This document shows, in pieces, positions 1-9,503 of a stretch of DNA of 64,000 nucleotides; positions within the stretch are counted from its first letter, which is position 1; every line of letters begins with the position of its first letter. This DNA comes from Lithodes maja (Eukaryota; Arthropoda; Malacostraca; Decapoda; Lithodidae). The DNA lies in assembly GCA_037953745.1 (NCBI GenBank), contig JBAKBP010007122.1:39059-103058 (forward strand), in the 5' to 3' direction. The notes under the pieces are model-generated. The model had not been told where the DNA came from and ran no database searches. It saw only the letters and a program-made list of their open reading frames with translations. The position numbers and the translations under genes were made by a program.

Positions 1-1189
1 ACATTCATATGATTAGAACCTATAGAAATATATAAATCAGTGAAAAAAGACACAATAAATTGTATATAAAACGTTTACAAATCATATAACTAAGTGAAAG
101 TGACACAAGACCTAAGATTTGATGGCCAAAGTATAATAAACACCTGTGATAACGAATAATCAGTGCCTAATACAACAATAACCTACCTCAATTACTAATA
201 AAATGTACGGTATCGAGTGAAAATGAGCATTATCAGTGACAGTGACACTCTCTAAAGCATATTTGTCAAAGTGAAAGTGACACAAGACCTAATATTTGAT
301 GGCCAAAGTATAATAAACACCTGTGATAACGAATAATCAGTGCCTAATACAACAATAACCTACCTCAATTACTAATAAAATGTACGGTATCGAGTGAAAA
401 TGAGCATTATCAGTGACAGTGACACTCTCTAAAGCATATTTGTCAAAGTGAAAGTGACACAAGACCTAATATTTGATGGCCAAAGTATAATAAAGACCTG
501 TGATAACGAATAATCAGTGCCTAATACAACAATAACCTACCTCAATTACTAATAAAATGTACGGTATCGAGTGAAAATGAGCATTATCAGTGACAGTGAC
601 ACTCTCTAAAGCATATTTGTCAAAGTGAAAGTGACACAAGACCTAATATTTGATGGCCAAAGTATAATAAACACCTGTGATAACGAATAATCAGTGCCTA
701 ATACAACAATAACATACCTCAATTACTAATAAAATGTACGGTATCGAGTGAAAATTACCAATATCAGTGAAATTGATACCCTAATAAACATATTTTATAT
801 AATTGGCCTCAAAATAACTAGAAAATATCAAATAAACATCACATTCTCAATATCAAACACTAAAATCGTCTAAGGGAGATAAATACTGTGGCGCGGCGAG
901 CGGCTAGGTGCGTCGTAGCCATGGCGGGCCGACGCTTTCGGACGCGGGAGGAAATTCCCGCATAAAAAAGCACTCGTCTTCCCGCGCTCACCATTATGCA
1001 ACCAGAGGGGCTAGAGACCTCTACTCAACGCCATTCGACAGAGGAAGGTTTGTGGAACATTATTTTTTTTTATTCACAACATTACATGCAATATTCATTG
1101 ATTTACAGAGTAGTTAACATAGGCCAAAAATCCTCAAAACCCCCGGTACAGCAGTACAGTCGTAAGCTATAGCCCCCGGGGCTGGAGGG
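1..1189 (+). mobile_element. Terminal part of a piggyBac-type element, transposase end outside the window
   Basis: The stretch ends in CCCCGGGGCTGGAGGG followed by TTAA (1190-1193), the usual end and target site of piggyBac elements in this window. Its sequence is the reverse-orientation counterpart of the low-coordinate end of the large piggyBac element at 48939-52819: subterminal AAGTGAAAGTGACAC motifs, then the internal block around 1005-1040 (gagacctctactcaacgcca), then the terminus. By that comparison the transposase would lie left of position 1 on the plus strand. No convincing coding sequence is seen here; the 69-codon ORF at 908 is low-complexity GC-rich subterminal DNA. Confidence 0.75.
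92..780. repeat. Tandem repeat, about 4 units of 177 bp
   Basis: Units begin with AAGTGAAAGTGACACAAGAC at about 92, 269, 446 and 623, giving a constant period of 177 bp. The copies differ by only a few bases (for example aaacacctg versus aaagacctg), so the amplification is recent. A single-copy version of the unit, in reverse orientation, is visible in the piggyBac elements at 3280-3420 and 49370-49510. The array is therefore an expansion inside the piggyBac 3' subterminal region. Confidence 0.9.
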
Positions 1190-1193
1190 TTAA

Positions 1194-1920
1194 TAGCCTA
1201 ATTAAGCTTGGTCTGAACGCCGTGCGTACGACGTACAGTAGGGTCTCACATAAAACGAGTTTATGGTCGATAAACGAGGGCGTTTTATGCGAATTTCGTT
1301 TTATGTGAACACAGCATTTTGGTGGCGCAATATCGTCAATGTTCACTGTAAGCGAATTTTTTCGTACAAAGCGAACGATATTTCATACAAAGCGAACGAT
1401 ATTTCGTACAAAGCGACGATATTTCATACAAAGCGAACTATATTTCGTACAAAGCGACAATATTTCGTACAAAGCGAACTATATTTCGTACAAAGCGAAT
1501 TTTAGGTCGGTCGTTTTAATCGAGACTCGTTTTATGCGAACACGTTTTATGCGGGACCCTACTGTATGTCAACAAACCCAAGCGTTGCGTCACCGCATCT
1601 CCGAAAACAAGAAGGAAAAGACTCTTCAATGTTATTGTTCTGATGTAAGACGAAATTAGTGTCTGAAAAGCCCCCATATTGGCAACATCTCTGCAATATT
1701 TGCTCCACTGAAATCGTCATCACAACTGAACCAGTTGACTTACAGAGCTCTACTCAACGCCAAAATACAGATTGAAAACCGCACTACGATTATAGATGAG
1801 TGAGAAAGTTCTAGCAGTGAAAATAAACATAAATACGGTAGCCTAGGCCTAGACGTTTTTCAGCCATTTCGCCCGGGTACGGGCGACCGTCCATGGGTAA
1901 GACTGCCCGGGTAGGAAGGG
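1194..1920. mobile_element. piggyBac-type MITE, left end replaced, with nested TA element
   Basis: Nearly the same sequence as the complete MITE at 63441-63921. It ends in GCCCGGGTAGGAAGGG followed by TTAA (1921-1924). Its left about 95 bp are absent: at the TTAA of its internal agcttaatagcc the previous piggyBac element ends (1190-1193). So one TTAA element inserted into a TTAA inside another, and the rest of this MITE should lie left of the window. It also carries a TA-flanked insert at 1236-1564. Confidence 0.8.
1236..1564. mobile_element. 329-bp TA-flanked MITE (Tc1/mariner/pogo type) with internal short tandem repeat
   Basis: The element starts CAGTAGGGTCTCACATAAAA and ends with the matching inverted CGGGACCCTACTG, flanked by TA (1234-1235 and 1565-1566). 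The related MITE at 63441 has the empty site (gatgtatgtcaac), which confirms both borders and the TA duplication. About 1360-1500 is a run of 6 to 7 degenerate units of 21-24 bp, each built on tacaaagcgaac. No transposase is encoded. The termini resemble those of the MITE at 28319-28937. Confidence 0.85.
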
Positions 1921-1924
1921 TTAA

Positions 1925-2097
1925 ATGACGTGCTTCCGGAAGGACCATCGCAGTCCTTGGGTTACATTTTTTCACTCCGGAATGTATTAGTAAATGTTTG
2001 GCTAGGTTATTTTTTCATGAAAAATAATTATAATGCTCACACTTACTCCTGAATGTATTAGTTAATATCTGGTGAGGTCACCCTTCAGTGAGAAACC

Positions 2098-2142
<45 letters not shown>

Positions 2143-2211
2143 TCTGTATTCCAGACTCAAATATTTCATTTTATCGCAATGATCACACTTGAATGGTTTT
2201 ACACCTGAATG
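1925..2211 (-). pseudogene. Decayed C2H2 zinc-finger repeats, distal 3' part of the zinc-finger locus
   Basis: On the minus strand, 2170-2211 still reads the linker and first half of a finger (HSGVKPFKCDHCDK). Two or more further finger units (tactcctgaatgtattagt and similar) can be recognised toward 1930 but are broken by stops, indels and a (TAA)n microsatellite at about 2098-2142. These units match the 84-bp finger repeats of the open gene at 5284-7482. The locus was therefore once longer at its 3' end, or tandem finger duplication ran past the present stop. Confidence 0.75.
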
Positions 2212-2850
2212 TACAGTAAAAGTCCGTTAATCCGACGACCGATGATTCGAATCTCCCAATAGTCCGAATTTTTCAATTTGAGGCCAAATCCGAATTCTCC
2301 CAATGGTCCGAATTTCAAGAAGTCCCAAAGTCCCCTTTTTGAGGCATTAGGCCACTCAAATGACACATAATGGAGCACACACATATCATATGTTCATGAA
2401 TTCACTTTAAAAGTTTACCATTGTCATTGTAGCCTATTACCTACTTCAAAACATTCAGATTAATGGTCAAAGGAAGCTACTGATATAAACTAAACACCTT
2501 CTTCTTCTTCTTCTTCTTCCACATCGTCTGCTAGAGAGTTTGTTTTGCTCTTGAACGCATCCTTGGGACGCTCCGATGCGCTACTGGCTTGAACCGCATT
2601 TTCTGCAAACACATTCAGTCTTGAGCTTGAAAATGCACCTTTGGATGTATTAGCCTTGAGCTTGAAAACGCACCTTTGGACGTTCCGATACGCTACTATT
2701 TATAGTTCAGTGATCGGAGCGTCCCAAGGGTGCTTTCAAGACAACAAGACAAGGGTGCTTTCAATACAATATAATATAACAGAGCACATCACAAAAGGAA
2801 AATCACAAAAGGAAAATTACAAGAACTTCTCAGGGAGGTGCCGTTGTTAA

Positions 2851-4830
2851 CCCTCCAACCCCGGCTAGGGAATATCGTGACTGTACTTTGTGTCCGGGGG
2901 TTTTCAGGAATTTTGGTCCCTGTTGATTCACATGTTACTCCTGAAATACATTACACAAAGTTATAAAAAAAACAGAAAAATGTAGCACAAACCTTCATGT
3001 GTAGAATGCCGTTGAGTAGAGGTCTCTAGCCCAAGTGATTGCATAATGGTGAGCGCGGGAAGTGGAGTGATTTTTATGCGTGAAAATCATCCCGCGTTCG
3101 GATGCGTCGCCTTTGCCCAGGCCCCGGCTTGGCTAACCTACTGTTTTCTTAGCCACTCGTCGCGCAAAACCTTTTACCTCCCGGAGGCGATTTTATGTAT
3201 TGATAGTGATGTTATTATAGTTATTTGGAGTCCAATTATATAAAATATGTTTATTAGGCTATCATTGTAACAAATATTTCACATTTTCACTCGATACCGT
3301 AGTTTTTATGAGTAATTGAGGTAGGTTATTGTTATATTAGGCACTGATTATTCGTTATCACAGGTGTTTATTATACTTTGGCCATCTAATATTATGTCAT
3401 GTGTCACTTTCACTTAGTTATATGCTTTGTAAACGTTTTATATACAATTTATTGTGTCTTTTTTCACTTATTTATATATGTTTTCATAATACATGACTTT
3501 TTTATCACAATACACCTGTACATTGTTTTATTTCCACTTGTTGCCTATATACATACATATTGTCAGTCTTTGGTACTTTCACTATGATTATTAGTTAGTA
3601 CTCCTGCTTGCTGTGGTATTCAGCAAAGCACGGTATAGTACATAGTGACACCTGGCACTCCACACACTGCATGGTGGTCTTTTTGTGCTTCCTCGGCCTC
3701 ACCTGGCTGTTCCAGCAGACATGGCACCGCCTTCTGCTAATGGTGACTCCATTTCGTTCCAGAGGCAGGTAACCGAGCTTGTGCACATTTAGATACTGTG
3801 CACACTGCATGCGGTCCTGAACGGGGCGCCCAGGTTGTGCCACTGCCCTCTGTGGAGCTAGAGCGGGGGCAGCACGCCCACGAACTTTGGCGGCGCGCAC
3901 CCTAGGGCGGCCAGGAGCGCGACGGCGCCCAGGCCCAGCCCGGCGGCCAGGAGCACGACGGCCCTGGGCAAAGCGTCTGGGTTGAGGGTCGTCGATGTCC
4001 ATAAAGTCGTCGTCATCGTCGTTGTCGTCAGAGCCGTCATCTTGCCCTGACGGTGGACCCAGGTAATCATGGCCAGAGTCATCTGTGAGGTGCCCTTCTT
4101 CTTCAGAGCCCCCCTCATAATCTCGCGGGGAACGAATGATGCGTGGGCGGCGTGTAGGTCGGCGAGGTGGGGAAGGAGTGGGTAAATAGGCCGAAAGTGG
4201 GGGGTCCTCAACCCTAGGGAGTGCTGGTGGTGGTGGGGAAGAATGGCGGGAGCCTGGGGCAACTTGGGTGGCGTGGGTAGATAAGGAAGACAATGGCGGG
4301 TCAACCTCAGCCTCCCGCTCAGCCTCACTATCATCACTTTCATCGTCATGGTCAAATCCACTAAAAAAGGCGTATCTTTCATGGATTTCGTCTAGATCGT
4401 CAAAATCTTCACTATAGTGAGACTGATAAGACTCGGAGCTATCACTACCCAACTCATCAACACTATTTTGGCCTTCACCACGTTCATAACTCCTCAAAGC
4501 TATCTCAATACCTCCGGGAGTCAACGCATCTTGTACGTGCCTTTGCGTTAGGGCGCGACGAACATGGGCAGGCGTCGAAGGGAGCGTAGAATCGGACACA
4601 AGGGAATAACTTTTTGGGCTAGTATCCATGTTGGCGGCAGGGTAGAGACTGTTTTGGTGGCGTACATGCTGTCTGGTGGCGTCGCCTAGCGACGCCTGGT
4701 GACCACGGAGCGAAATTTTTACGCGCGCCATTCGAAAGCACACACGCAAGCAATGGTACAGTGTTGTACCACCCGGGTTCCTCGGGCCAAAAAAAAATGG
4801 TACACACGTGTACCACCCGGGGTCGAAGGG
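2851..4830 (-). mobile_element. piggyBac element with internally deleted transposase, nested in the pogo-like element
   Basis: Flanked by TTAA (2847-2850, 4831-4834). The termini are CCCTCCAACCCCGG and CCGGGGTCGAAGGG. The right subterminal region has the near-palindrome GGTACACACGTGTACC and an A-rich tract, identical in plan to the MITEs at 21276-21754 and 31041-31519. The low-coordinate side carries the shared subterminal AGTGAAAGTGACAC-type motifs in reverse orientation. At 1980 bp it is about half the length of the large copies in this window because most of the transposase is missing. Confidence 0.9.
3595..4629 (-). CDS. piggyBac transposase derivative lacking the catalytic core
   Basis: The open frame runs uninterrupted on the minus strand. 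The ATG at 4629 gives a start (MDTSPKS...) matching the likely start of the other piggyBac copy at 52627; upstream in-frame ATGs are less likely. The N-terminal half is a long acidic, proline-rich region typical of these transposases. It is followed by a basic RG/RP-rich stretch and then directly by the C-terminal cysteine-rich DNA-binding domain (CHVCWNS ... CVECQVSLC). The whole DDD catalytic region present in the other copies is gone, yet the reading frame continues across the deletion. Such a protein could bind element ends but not cut DNA. Whether it is expressed is unknown, and it may simply be a recent deletion derivative. Confidence 0.75.
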   Translation of the reverse strand: MDTSPKSYSLVSDSTLPSTPAHVRRALTQRHVQDALTPGGIEIALRSYERGEGQNSVDELGSDSSESYQSHYSEDFDDLDEIHERYAFFSGFDHDDESDDSEAEREAEVDPPLSSLSTHATQVAPGSRHSSPPPPALPRVEDPPLSAYLPTPSPPRRPTRRPRIIRSPRDYEGGSEEEGHLTDDSGHDYLGPPSGQDDGSDDNDDDDDFMDIDDPQPRRFAQGRRAPGRRAGPGRRRAPGRPRVRAAKVRGRAAPALAPQRAVAQPGRPVQDRMQCAQYLNVHKLGYLPLERNGVTISRRRCHVCWNSQVRPRKHKKTTMQCVECQVSLCTIPCFAEYHSKQEY

Positions 4831-5170
4831 TTAAGGCATTACTTCCCGAACCACATCTGATCTTAAAGAGCAAGACAAACTCGCTAGTTGACGGAAGAAG
4901 AAGAAGACGTTTATATCAGCAGATTCCTTTGACCATTAATCTGAATGTTTTGAAGTAGGTAATAGGCTACAATGACAATGGTAAACTTTTGAAGTGATTT
5001 CATGAACATATGATATGTGTGTGTGCACCATTGTGTCATTTGGGTGGCCTAATGTCTCGATGTTTTCATCATACACAGGTTCATAGGGGTAAAGTCCGAT
5101 AATCCGAAAAATCCACTAATCCGAACGAGGGCCGGTCCGCTGCCCTTCGGATTAACGGAAGTTTACTGTA

Positions 5171-5283
5171 CTAGTAAATGACGGGTGAGGCGATCCTACT
5201 GTGAGAAACCTCGATCACAAAGATCACTTAGTTCGTTTTACTCTTGAATGTACTAGTAAATGTTTGACGATGTTTGACAATGA
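5171..5283 (-). pseudogene. Decayed zinc-finger remnant just past the stop of the zinc-finger gene
   Basis: After the TAA at 5284-5286 the minus strand continues with recognisable finger-unit sequence (gaatgtactagtaaatg, gtgagaaacctcgatcacaaagatcac) containing stops and small deletions. It joins in sequence to 2211 once the pogo-like element is removed. Confidence 0.7.
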
Positions 5284-7482
5284 TTACTCTGAATGTACTA
5301 GTACATGATGGGTGAGGTGATCCTTCCGTGAAAAACCTTTACCACAATGATCACACTTGAATGGTTTTGTTTCTGAATGCATTAGTAAATGTCTGGTGAG
5401 TTGCTTCTTCTGTGAGAAATCTTTACCACAATGATCACACTTAAATGGTTTTACCCCTGAATGTACTAGTAAATGTGTGGTAAGGGCACTCTTCTGTGAG
5501 AAATCTTTACCACAATGATCACACTTGAATGGTTTTACTCCTGAATGTAATAGTAAATGTCTGTTGAAGGTACTCTTAATTGAGAAACATTTATCACAAT
5601 GATCACACTTGAATGGTTTTACCCCTGAATGTAATAGTAAATGTCTGGTGAGACAACTCTTCTGTGAGAAATCTTTATCACAATGATCACACTTGAATGG
5701 TTTTACCCCTGAATGTAATAGTAAATGTCTGGTGAGACAACTCTTCTGTGAGAAATCTTTACCACAATGATCACACTTGAATGGTTTTACTCCTGAATGT
5801 AATAGTAAATGTCTGTTGAGGGTACTCTTATCTGAGAAACATTTATCACAATGATCACACTTGAATGGTTTTACCCCTGAATGTAATAGTAAATGTCTGG
5901 TGAGATAACTCTTCTGTGAGAAATCTTTACCACAATGATCACACTTTAATGGTTTTGTTTCTGAATGTATTAGTAAATGTGAGGTGAGGTAACACCTCCG
6001 TGAGAAATCTTTACCACAATGATCACACTTGAATGGTTTTACTCCTGAATGTAATAGTAAATGTCTGTTGAAGGTACTCTTAATTGAGAAACATTTATCA
6101 CAATGATCACACTTGAATGGTTTTACCCCTGAATGTAATAGTAAATGTCTGGTGAGACAACTCTTCTGTGAGAAATCTTTATCACAATGATCACACTTGA
6201 ATGGTTTTACCCCTGAATGTAATAGTAAATGTCTGGTGAGACAACTCTTCTGTGAGATATCTTTACCACAATGATCACACTTGAATGGTTTTACTCCTGA
6301 ATGTAATAGTAAATGTCTGTTGAGGGTACTCTTATCTGAGAAACATTTATCACAATGATCACACTTGAATGGTTTTACCCCTGAATGTAATAGTAAATGT
6401 CTGGTGAGACAACTCTTCTGTGAGAAATCTTTACCACAATGATCACACTTTAATGGTTTTGTTTCTGAATGTATTAGTAAATGTGAGGTGAGGTAACACC
6501 TCCGTGAGAAATCTTTACCACAATGATCACACTTGAATGGTTTTACTCCTGAATGTAATAGTAAATGTCTGTTGAAGGTACTCTTAATTGAGAAACATTT
6601 ATCACAATGATCACACTTGAATGGTTTTACCCCTGAATGTAATAGTAAATGTCTGGTGAGACAACTCTTCTGTGAGAAATCTTTATCACAATGATCACAC
6701 TTGAATGGTTTTACCCCTGAATGTAATAGTAAATGTCTGGTGAGACAACTCTTCTGTGAGAAATCTTTACCACAATGATCACACTTGAATGGTTTTACTC
6801 CTGAATGTATTAGTAAATGTGTGGTGAGGTTGGACTTTCGTGAGAAATCCTTACCACAGACCTTACACTGATGTTTCTTGTCTTTTTGCTTTAGGGTTCC
6901 TGTGCCATGGATTCCTTTTTCATAAATGCTGTTAGAAAACTCACTTGAATTATTTTCCAAACTTTTATCTTCACAGTATATGGGTTTAATTTGATCAATC
7001 TTATCTTTTCCAGTCTCTAACAGTTCCCCAGTTCCTTCAAACTCTAATACTTCCTCTTTGTACTCAATTTCATTGGTTCCATCAAAGTCGAACTCTTCCC
7101 CTTTGTACTCAAATGTATTGATTCCTTCAAAGTCGAACCTTTCCTCTTCACACTTAATTTCATTGGTTCCTTCAAAGTCAAACCTTTCATTTTCACACGT
7201 AATTTCTTTGGTTCCATCAAAGTCGAACCTTTCCTTTTTGTACTCAATTTCATTGGTTCCTTCAAAGTCGAACCCTTCCTCTTTGTACTCAATTTCATTG
7301 GTTCCTTCAAAGTCGAACCCTTCCTCTTTGTACTCAATTTCATTGGTTCCTTCAAAGTCGAACTCTTTCTCTTCACACTTAATTTCATTGGTTCCTTCAA
7401 AGTCCAACCCTTCCTCTTCACATTGTGTTGTCTCTTCACTCTCTAACTTCACAAGTGAACCTTCCTCTAACATCTCCATCAT
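5284..7482 (-). CDS. C2H2 zinc-finger protein, 19 fingers with a repetitive acidic N-terminus
   Basis: A 732-residue open frame. Residues about 1-200 form an acidic region holding 8-9 imperfect 15-residue repeats built on DFEGTNEI(E/K). Residues about 203-730 are 19 consecutive C2H2 fingers of 28 residues with C-X2-C-X12-H-X3-H spacing and the linker HSGVKPFKC instead of the canonical TGEKP type. Fingers 2-7 and 8-13 are near-identical six-finger blocks, and 14-16 begin a third, so the array grew by 504-bp duplications. The role is probably sequence-specific nuclear DNA binding; no KRAB, BTB, SCAN or ZAD domain is visible. The minus-strand sequence before the ATG (actgtccag, about 7492-7500) could be a 3' splice site, so a 5' non-coding or short coding exon is possible. 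This is the only well-supported host-type gene in the window. Confidence 0.85.
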   Translation of the reverse strand: MMEMLEEGSLVKLESEETTQCEEEGLDFEGTNEIKCEEKEFDFEGTNEIEYKEEGFDFEGTNEIEYKEEGFDFEGTNEIEYKKERFDFDGTKEITCENERFDFEGTNEIKCEEERFDFEGINTFEYKGEEFDFDGTNEIEYKEEVLEFEGTGELLETGKDKIDQIKPIYCEDKSLENNSSEFSNSIYEKGIHGTGTLKQKDKKHQCKVCGKDFSRKSNLTTHLLIHSGVKPFKCDHCGKDFSQKSCLTRHLLLHSGVKPFKCDHCDKDFSQKSCLTRHLLLHSGVKPFKCDHCDKCFSIKSTFNRHLLLHSGVKPFKCDHCGKDFSRRCYLTSHLLIHSETKPLKCDHCGKDFSQKSCLTRHLLLHSGVKPFKCDHCDKCFSDKSTLNRHLLLHSGVKPFKCDHCGKDISQKSCLTRHLLLHSGVKPFKCDHCDKDFSQKSCLTRHLLLHSGVKPFKCDHCDKCFSIKSTFNRHLLLHSGVKPFKCDHCGKDFSRRCYLTSHLLIHSETKPLKCDHCGKDFSQKSYLTRHLLLHSGVKPFKCDHCDKCFSDKSTLNRHLLLHSGVKPFKCDHCGKDFSQKSCLTRHLLLHSGVKPFKCDHCDKDFSQKSCLTRHLLLHSGVKPFKCDHCDKCFSIKSTFNRHLLLHSGVKPFKCDHCGKDFSQKSALTTHLLVHSGVKPFKCDHCGKDFSQKKQLTRHLLMHSETKPFKCDHCGKGFSRKDHLTHHVLVHSE
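5540..6840 (-). repeat. Higher-order zinc-finger repeat, 504-bp unit (6 fingers x 84 bp)
   Basis: The segment coding for the CFSIKSTF finger recurs at about 5575, 6079 and 6583, spaced by exactly 504 bp, and the intervening fingers repeat in the same order. Copies differ at only scattered positions (for example one finger has KDIS instead of KDFS, another KSY instead of KSC). This indicates recent unequal crossover or gene conversion. Confidence 0.85.
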
Positions 7483-8248
7483 AACTCTTCTGGACAGTAA
7501 TTGTTTATTTACAGAGTTATTGTATGGTAGCTAACATGAATTGTATACTATTTAAAAACTATTCAAAGCCTAAGATCCAATGTTAAGATGTGATCATACT
7601 AAAAACAGCTATTATCGACCAACCTTAACATACTACGTTGCTTCTTCTGAGGAGTGACTTCATTGGTGAACCTGGAACAAGACCTGTCATTAGTTTACAA
7701 GTCATCATCATTGTATTAAATATGTAAATTTTAACTATTGTTGGGAGAGTAAAGCCAGGTAGTGTTGTTGTTAATTGTACTATTATATCAACAGAATGCA
7801 AGACTCATTTGATTTTGATTGTATATTATTCAAATAGGCCTACACATTTTCAAAATTATAGGTTTGAGTCCCGAAGGGAAGAAAGGAAAACCTAATATTT
7901 AGTAGTGGCCCCGGAATCATTGACGATATGCCTTAAACAGTAATGGCTCTCTTTGAACCCCAGAGTCAGCTGTTCAAATCACCCGCCCCGGAGCGTAGAG
8001 ACCAATTCATCGTAAGCGTACGCTCATAATTACTTACGGACTCGTCCTGATGATGCGGATGCCACTACTAAAAAACTAAATAAAAAAAACAAATTACTGT
8101 ATAACTCTTCTATCTGTTTTACGCTTCCCGTAGTGCAGATATTTGTTAGCGTGGGTTTCACCTTGAGTCGCTGATGTATCATCTTCCTTAACCCGGGAAC
8201 GGCGAGAACACTCTTAAGAGCTTTTGGTGGGCAAGGGCGAGGAACCTC
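7483..8248. other. Intergenic / upstream region of the zinc-finger gene
   Basis: No long ORF is supported. The sequence is AT-rich with low-complexity patches, ending near 8080-8100 in an A-rich stretch (aaaaaactaaataaaaaaaac) that could be the tail of an old retroposon. The proximal part (7483-7700) is the likely place for a 5' exon and promoter of the zinc-finger gene, but I see no definite core promoter element. Confidence 0.5.
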
Positions 8249-8252
8249 TTAA

Positions 8253-8744
8253 CCCTCCGGATCCGGGGGCCTTCATATGAGGCGATCGTCGTGTCCAGGG
8301 GTATTCCTGAAAAATGGCTATCTTCATAATTTGATACCTACTGATTGAGACCACCTAGAGCAGTCAACTAAATTGCATAGTGTAGAACCAACCTTCGTCT
8401 GTAGACTGGCATTGAGTTGACATCGCTATGACAAGTGGTTGCCGAGATATGATGATGGGAATGGTGGTAATTTCCCGCGTATTTTCGCCTGTGTCCGAAC
8501 GCTTCGCCGAGGCCCTGACTAGCACGCACTAAGTCACTCGTTGCTTCGGTGGCTTTGGTACCGGTAGACGATATTATGTTTCTTTGGTGATAATATCATA
8601 GTTATTGTGTAATTTATTTATTTTACAACCATTATTGAGTTATGTGAAACTTTATATAACATTTTCGGCACTTTCACTGTTATTGGATATTATTGTGTCA
8701 CTTTCACTCTTATTACTCTTGTTATGAATTATTGTCACTCACTG
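8253..8744 (-). mobile_element. piggyBac-type terminal fragment running into the 328-bp array
   Basis: Starts at TTAA (8249-8252) with CCCTCCGGATCCGGGGGCC. Inside it has the conserved tgtagactggcattgagttgaca block and, at 8690-8730, the reverse motif gtgtcactttcac found at the same relative position in the other piggyBac elements. Where transposase coding sequence would be expected, the tandem array begins. A similar piece (attgagttatt ... gtgtcactttcact, 15900-15950) lies on the far side of the array, so the array may be an expansion inside this element. Confidence 0.6.
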
Positions 8745-8879
8745 TTATTATAAATCGTAGGCAGTGTCCAACATTCTTCAACTGCCTTCGTGGTGTAATG
8801 CATAAGGTGTTGATATTCGGTGTGAGTGTCCTGGGTTCGAATCCACGGACTGCCACATGTGTTTGTAATATTTCATTAA

Positions 8880-9503
8880 CCTCTGAAGTGCGCATGGGGG
8901 TAATTGGAAACGTCCCCCTGTGCTGACGTATTTGAGGTGTTTCCGTCACTAAAATGTTCATTGTGCCATTAATAGCATTAATACTTATCCATATGCGCCT
9001 ATTATGGGTTGATTATAAAGGTATTAACCTGAAACAACAATAAAACGAGTGAAAACAGCGTTTGGATGGTCAAAATCGGAGATATAGCCCGCGAGTTGTA
9101 TAATGTATGGGTGAGGCAACCTGCTTTCCCGCCAATTTCCCCCAAGGCCACTGAGACACAGTCGATCGATACTCTCTCTCTCTCTCTTGCACTCGCTTGC
9201 CATTAGTGATGACAACACCCTGCTTGCAACTCGCTAATGTTAGCACGAAAATATACCTCAGAATAAGGGAATAACAGGGAAAATAGGTGATAACTGAAGG
9301 AGAGGAGGAAAGTGGGGAAGGAGGGGAGGTAGAGGACTGAGATTTTGCATGGCCCAGGGGCCAAAACAAAATAAAAAAATAAAAAAATAAAAATAATGTT
9401 TTTTTTTTTCGATGTCAAAAGTTGATTTTTTTTTCACTCACTCATAAGAGTCTCCCCGCAGTCCGCCGGGGGAACTCTTAAGAGTCTCCCCGCAGTTCCC
9501 GGG
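8880..9503. mobile_element. TTAA-flanked MITE, family CCTCTGAAG/TTCCCGGG, copy 1
   Basis: TTAA at 8876-8879 and 9504-9507. The element is 624 bp and starts CCTCTGAAGTGCGCATGGGG. Two further copies lie at 18718-19338 and 25079-25697 in the same orientation and nearly the same length. It contains a short CT microsatellite (about 9171-9187) and an A-rich tract (about 9365-9395). Removing it rejoins the 328-bp repeat (tttcattaatcgatttt), so it inserted into the first array unit. It has no coding capacity. Confidence 0.9.

Larger units (their letters stand above)
2214..5168. mobile_element. pogo/Tigger-like foldback element with long inverted arms, split by a piggyBac insertion
   Basis: Left end CAGTAAAAGTCCGTTAATCC and right end GGATTAACGGAAGTTTACTG are inverted repeats flanked by TA (2212-2213, 5169-5170). 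The inverted similarity extends inward several hundred bases: 2400-2640 pairs with 4850-5010, including the CTT run at 2501-2519 against the GAA run at 4888-4900. These are long arms rather than short terminal repeats. The ends resemble pogo/Tigger termini (family knowledge). No transposase is visible. Removing the element rejoins gaatgta with ctagtaaatg, the sequence seen in neighbouring zinc-finger repeats, so it landed inside a finger unit. Confidence 0.85.

Noticed and set aside
1263..1659. ORFs of 80 and 106 codons in the TA MITE
   Set aside because: Produced by the 21-24 bp tandem repeat with no stop in two frames; no homology recognised.
7044..7534. Opposite-strand and shifted ORFs over the acidic repeat of the zinc-finger gene
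   Set aside because: They arise from the 45-bp repeat read in other frames; only the minus-strand 5284-7482 frame continues into fingers.
8000..8090. Possible hammerhead ribozyme around gtcctgatgatgcgg
   Set aside because: The CTGATGA core is there, but no GAAA box and matching stems in the correct order were found.
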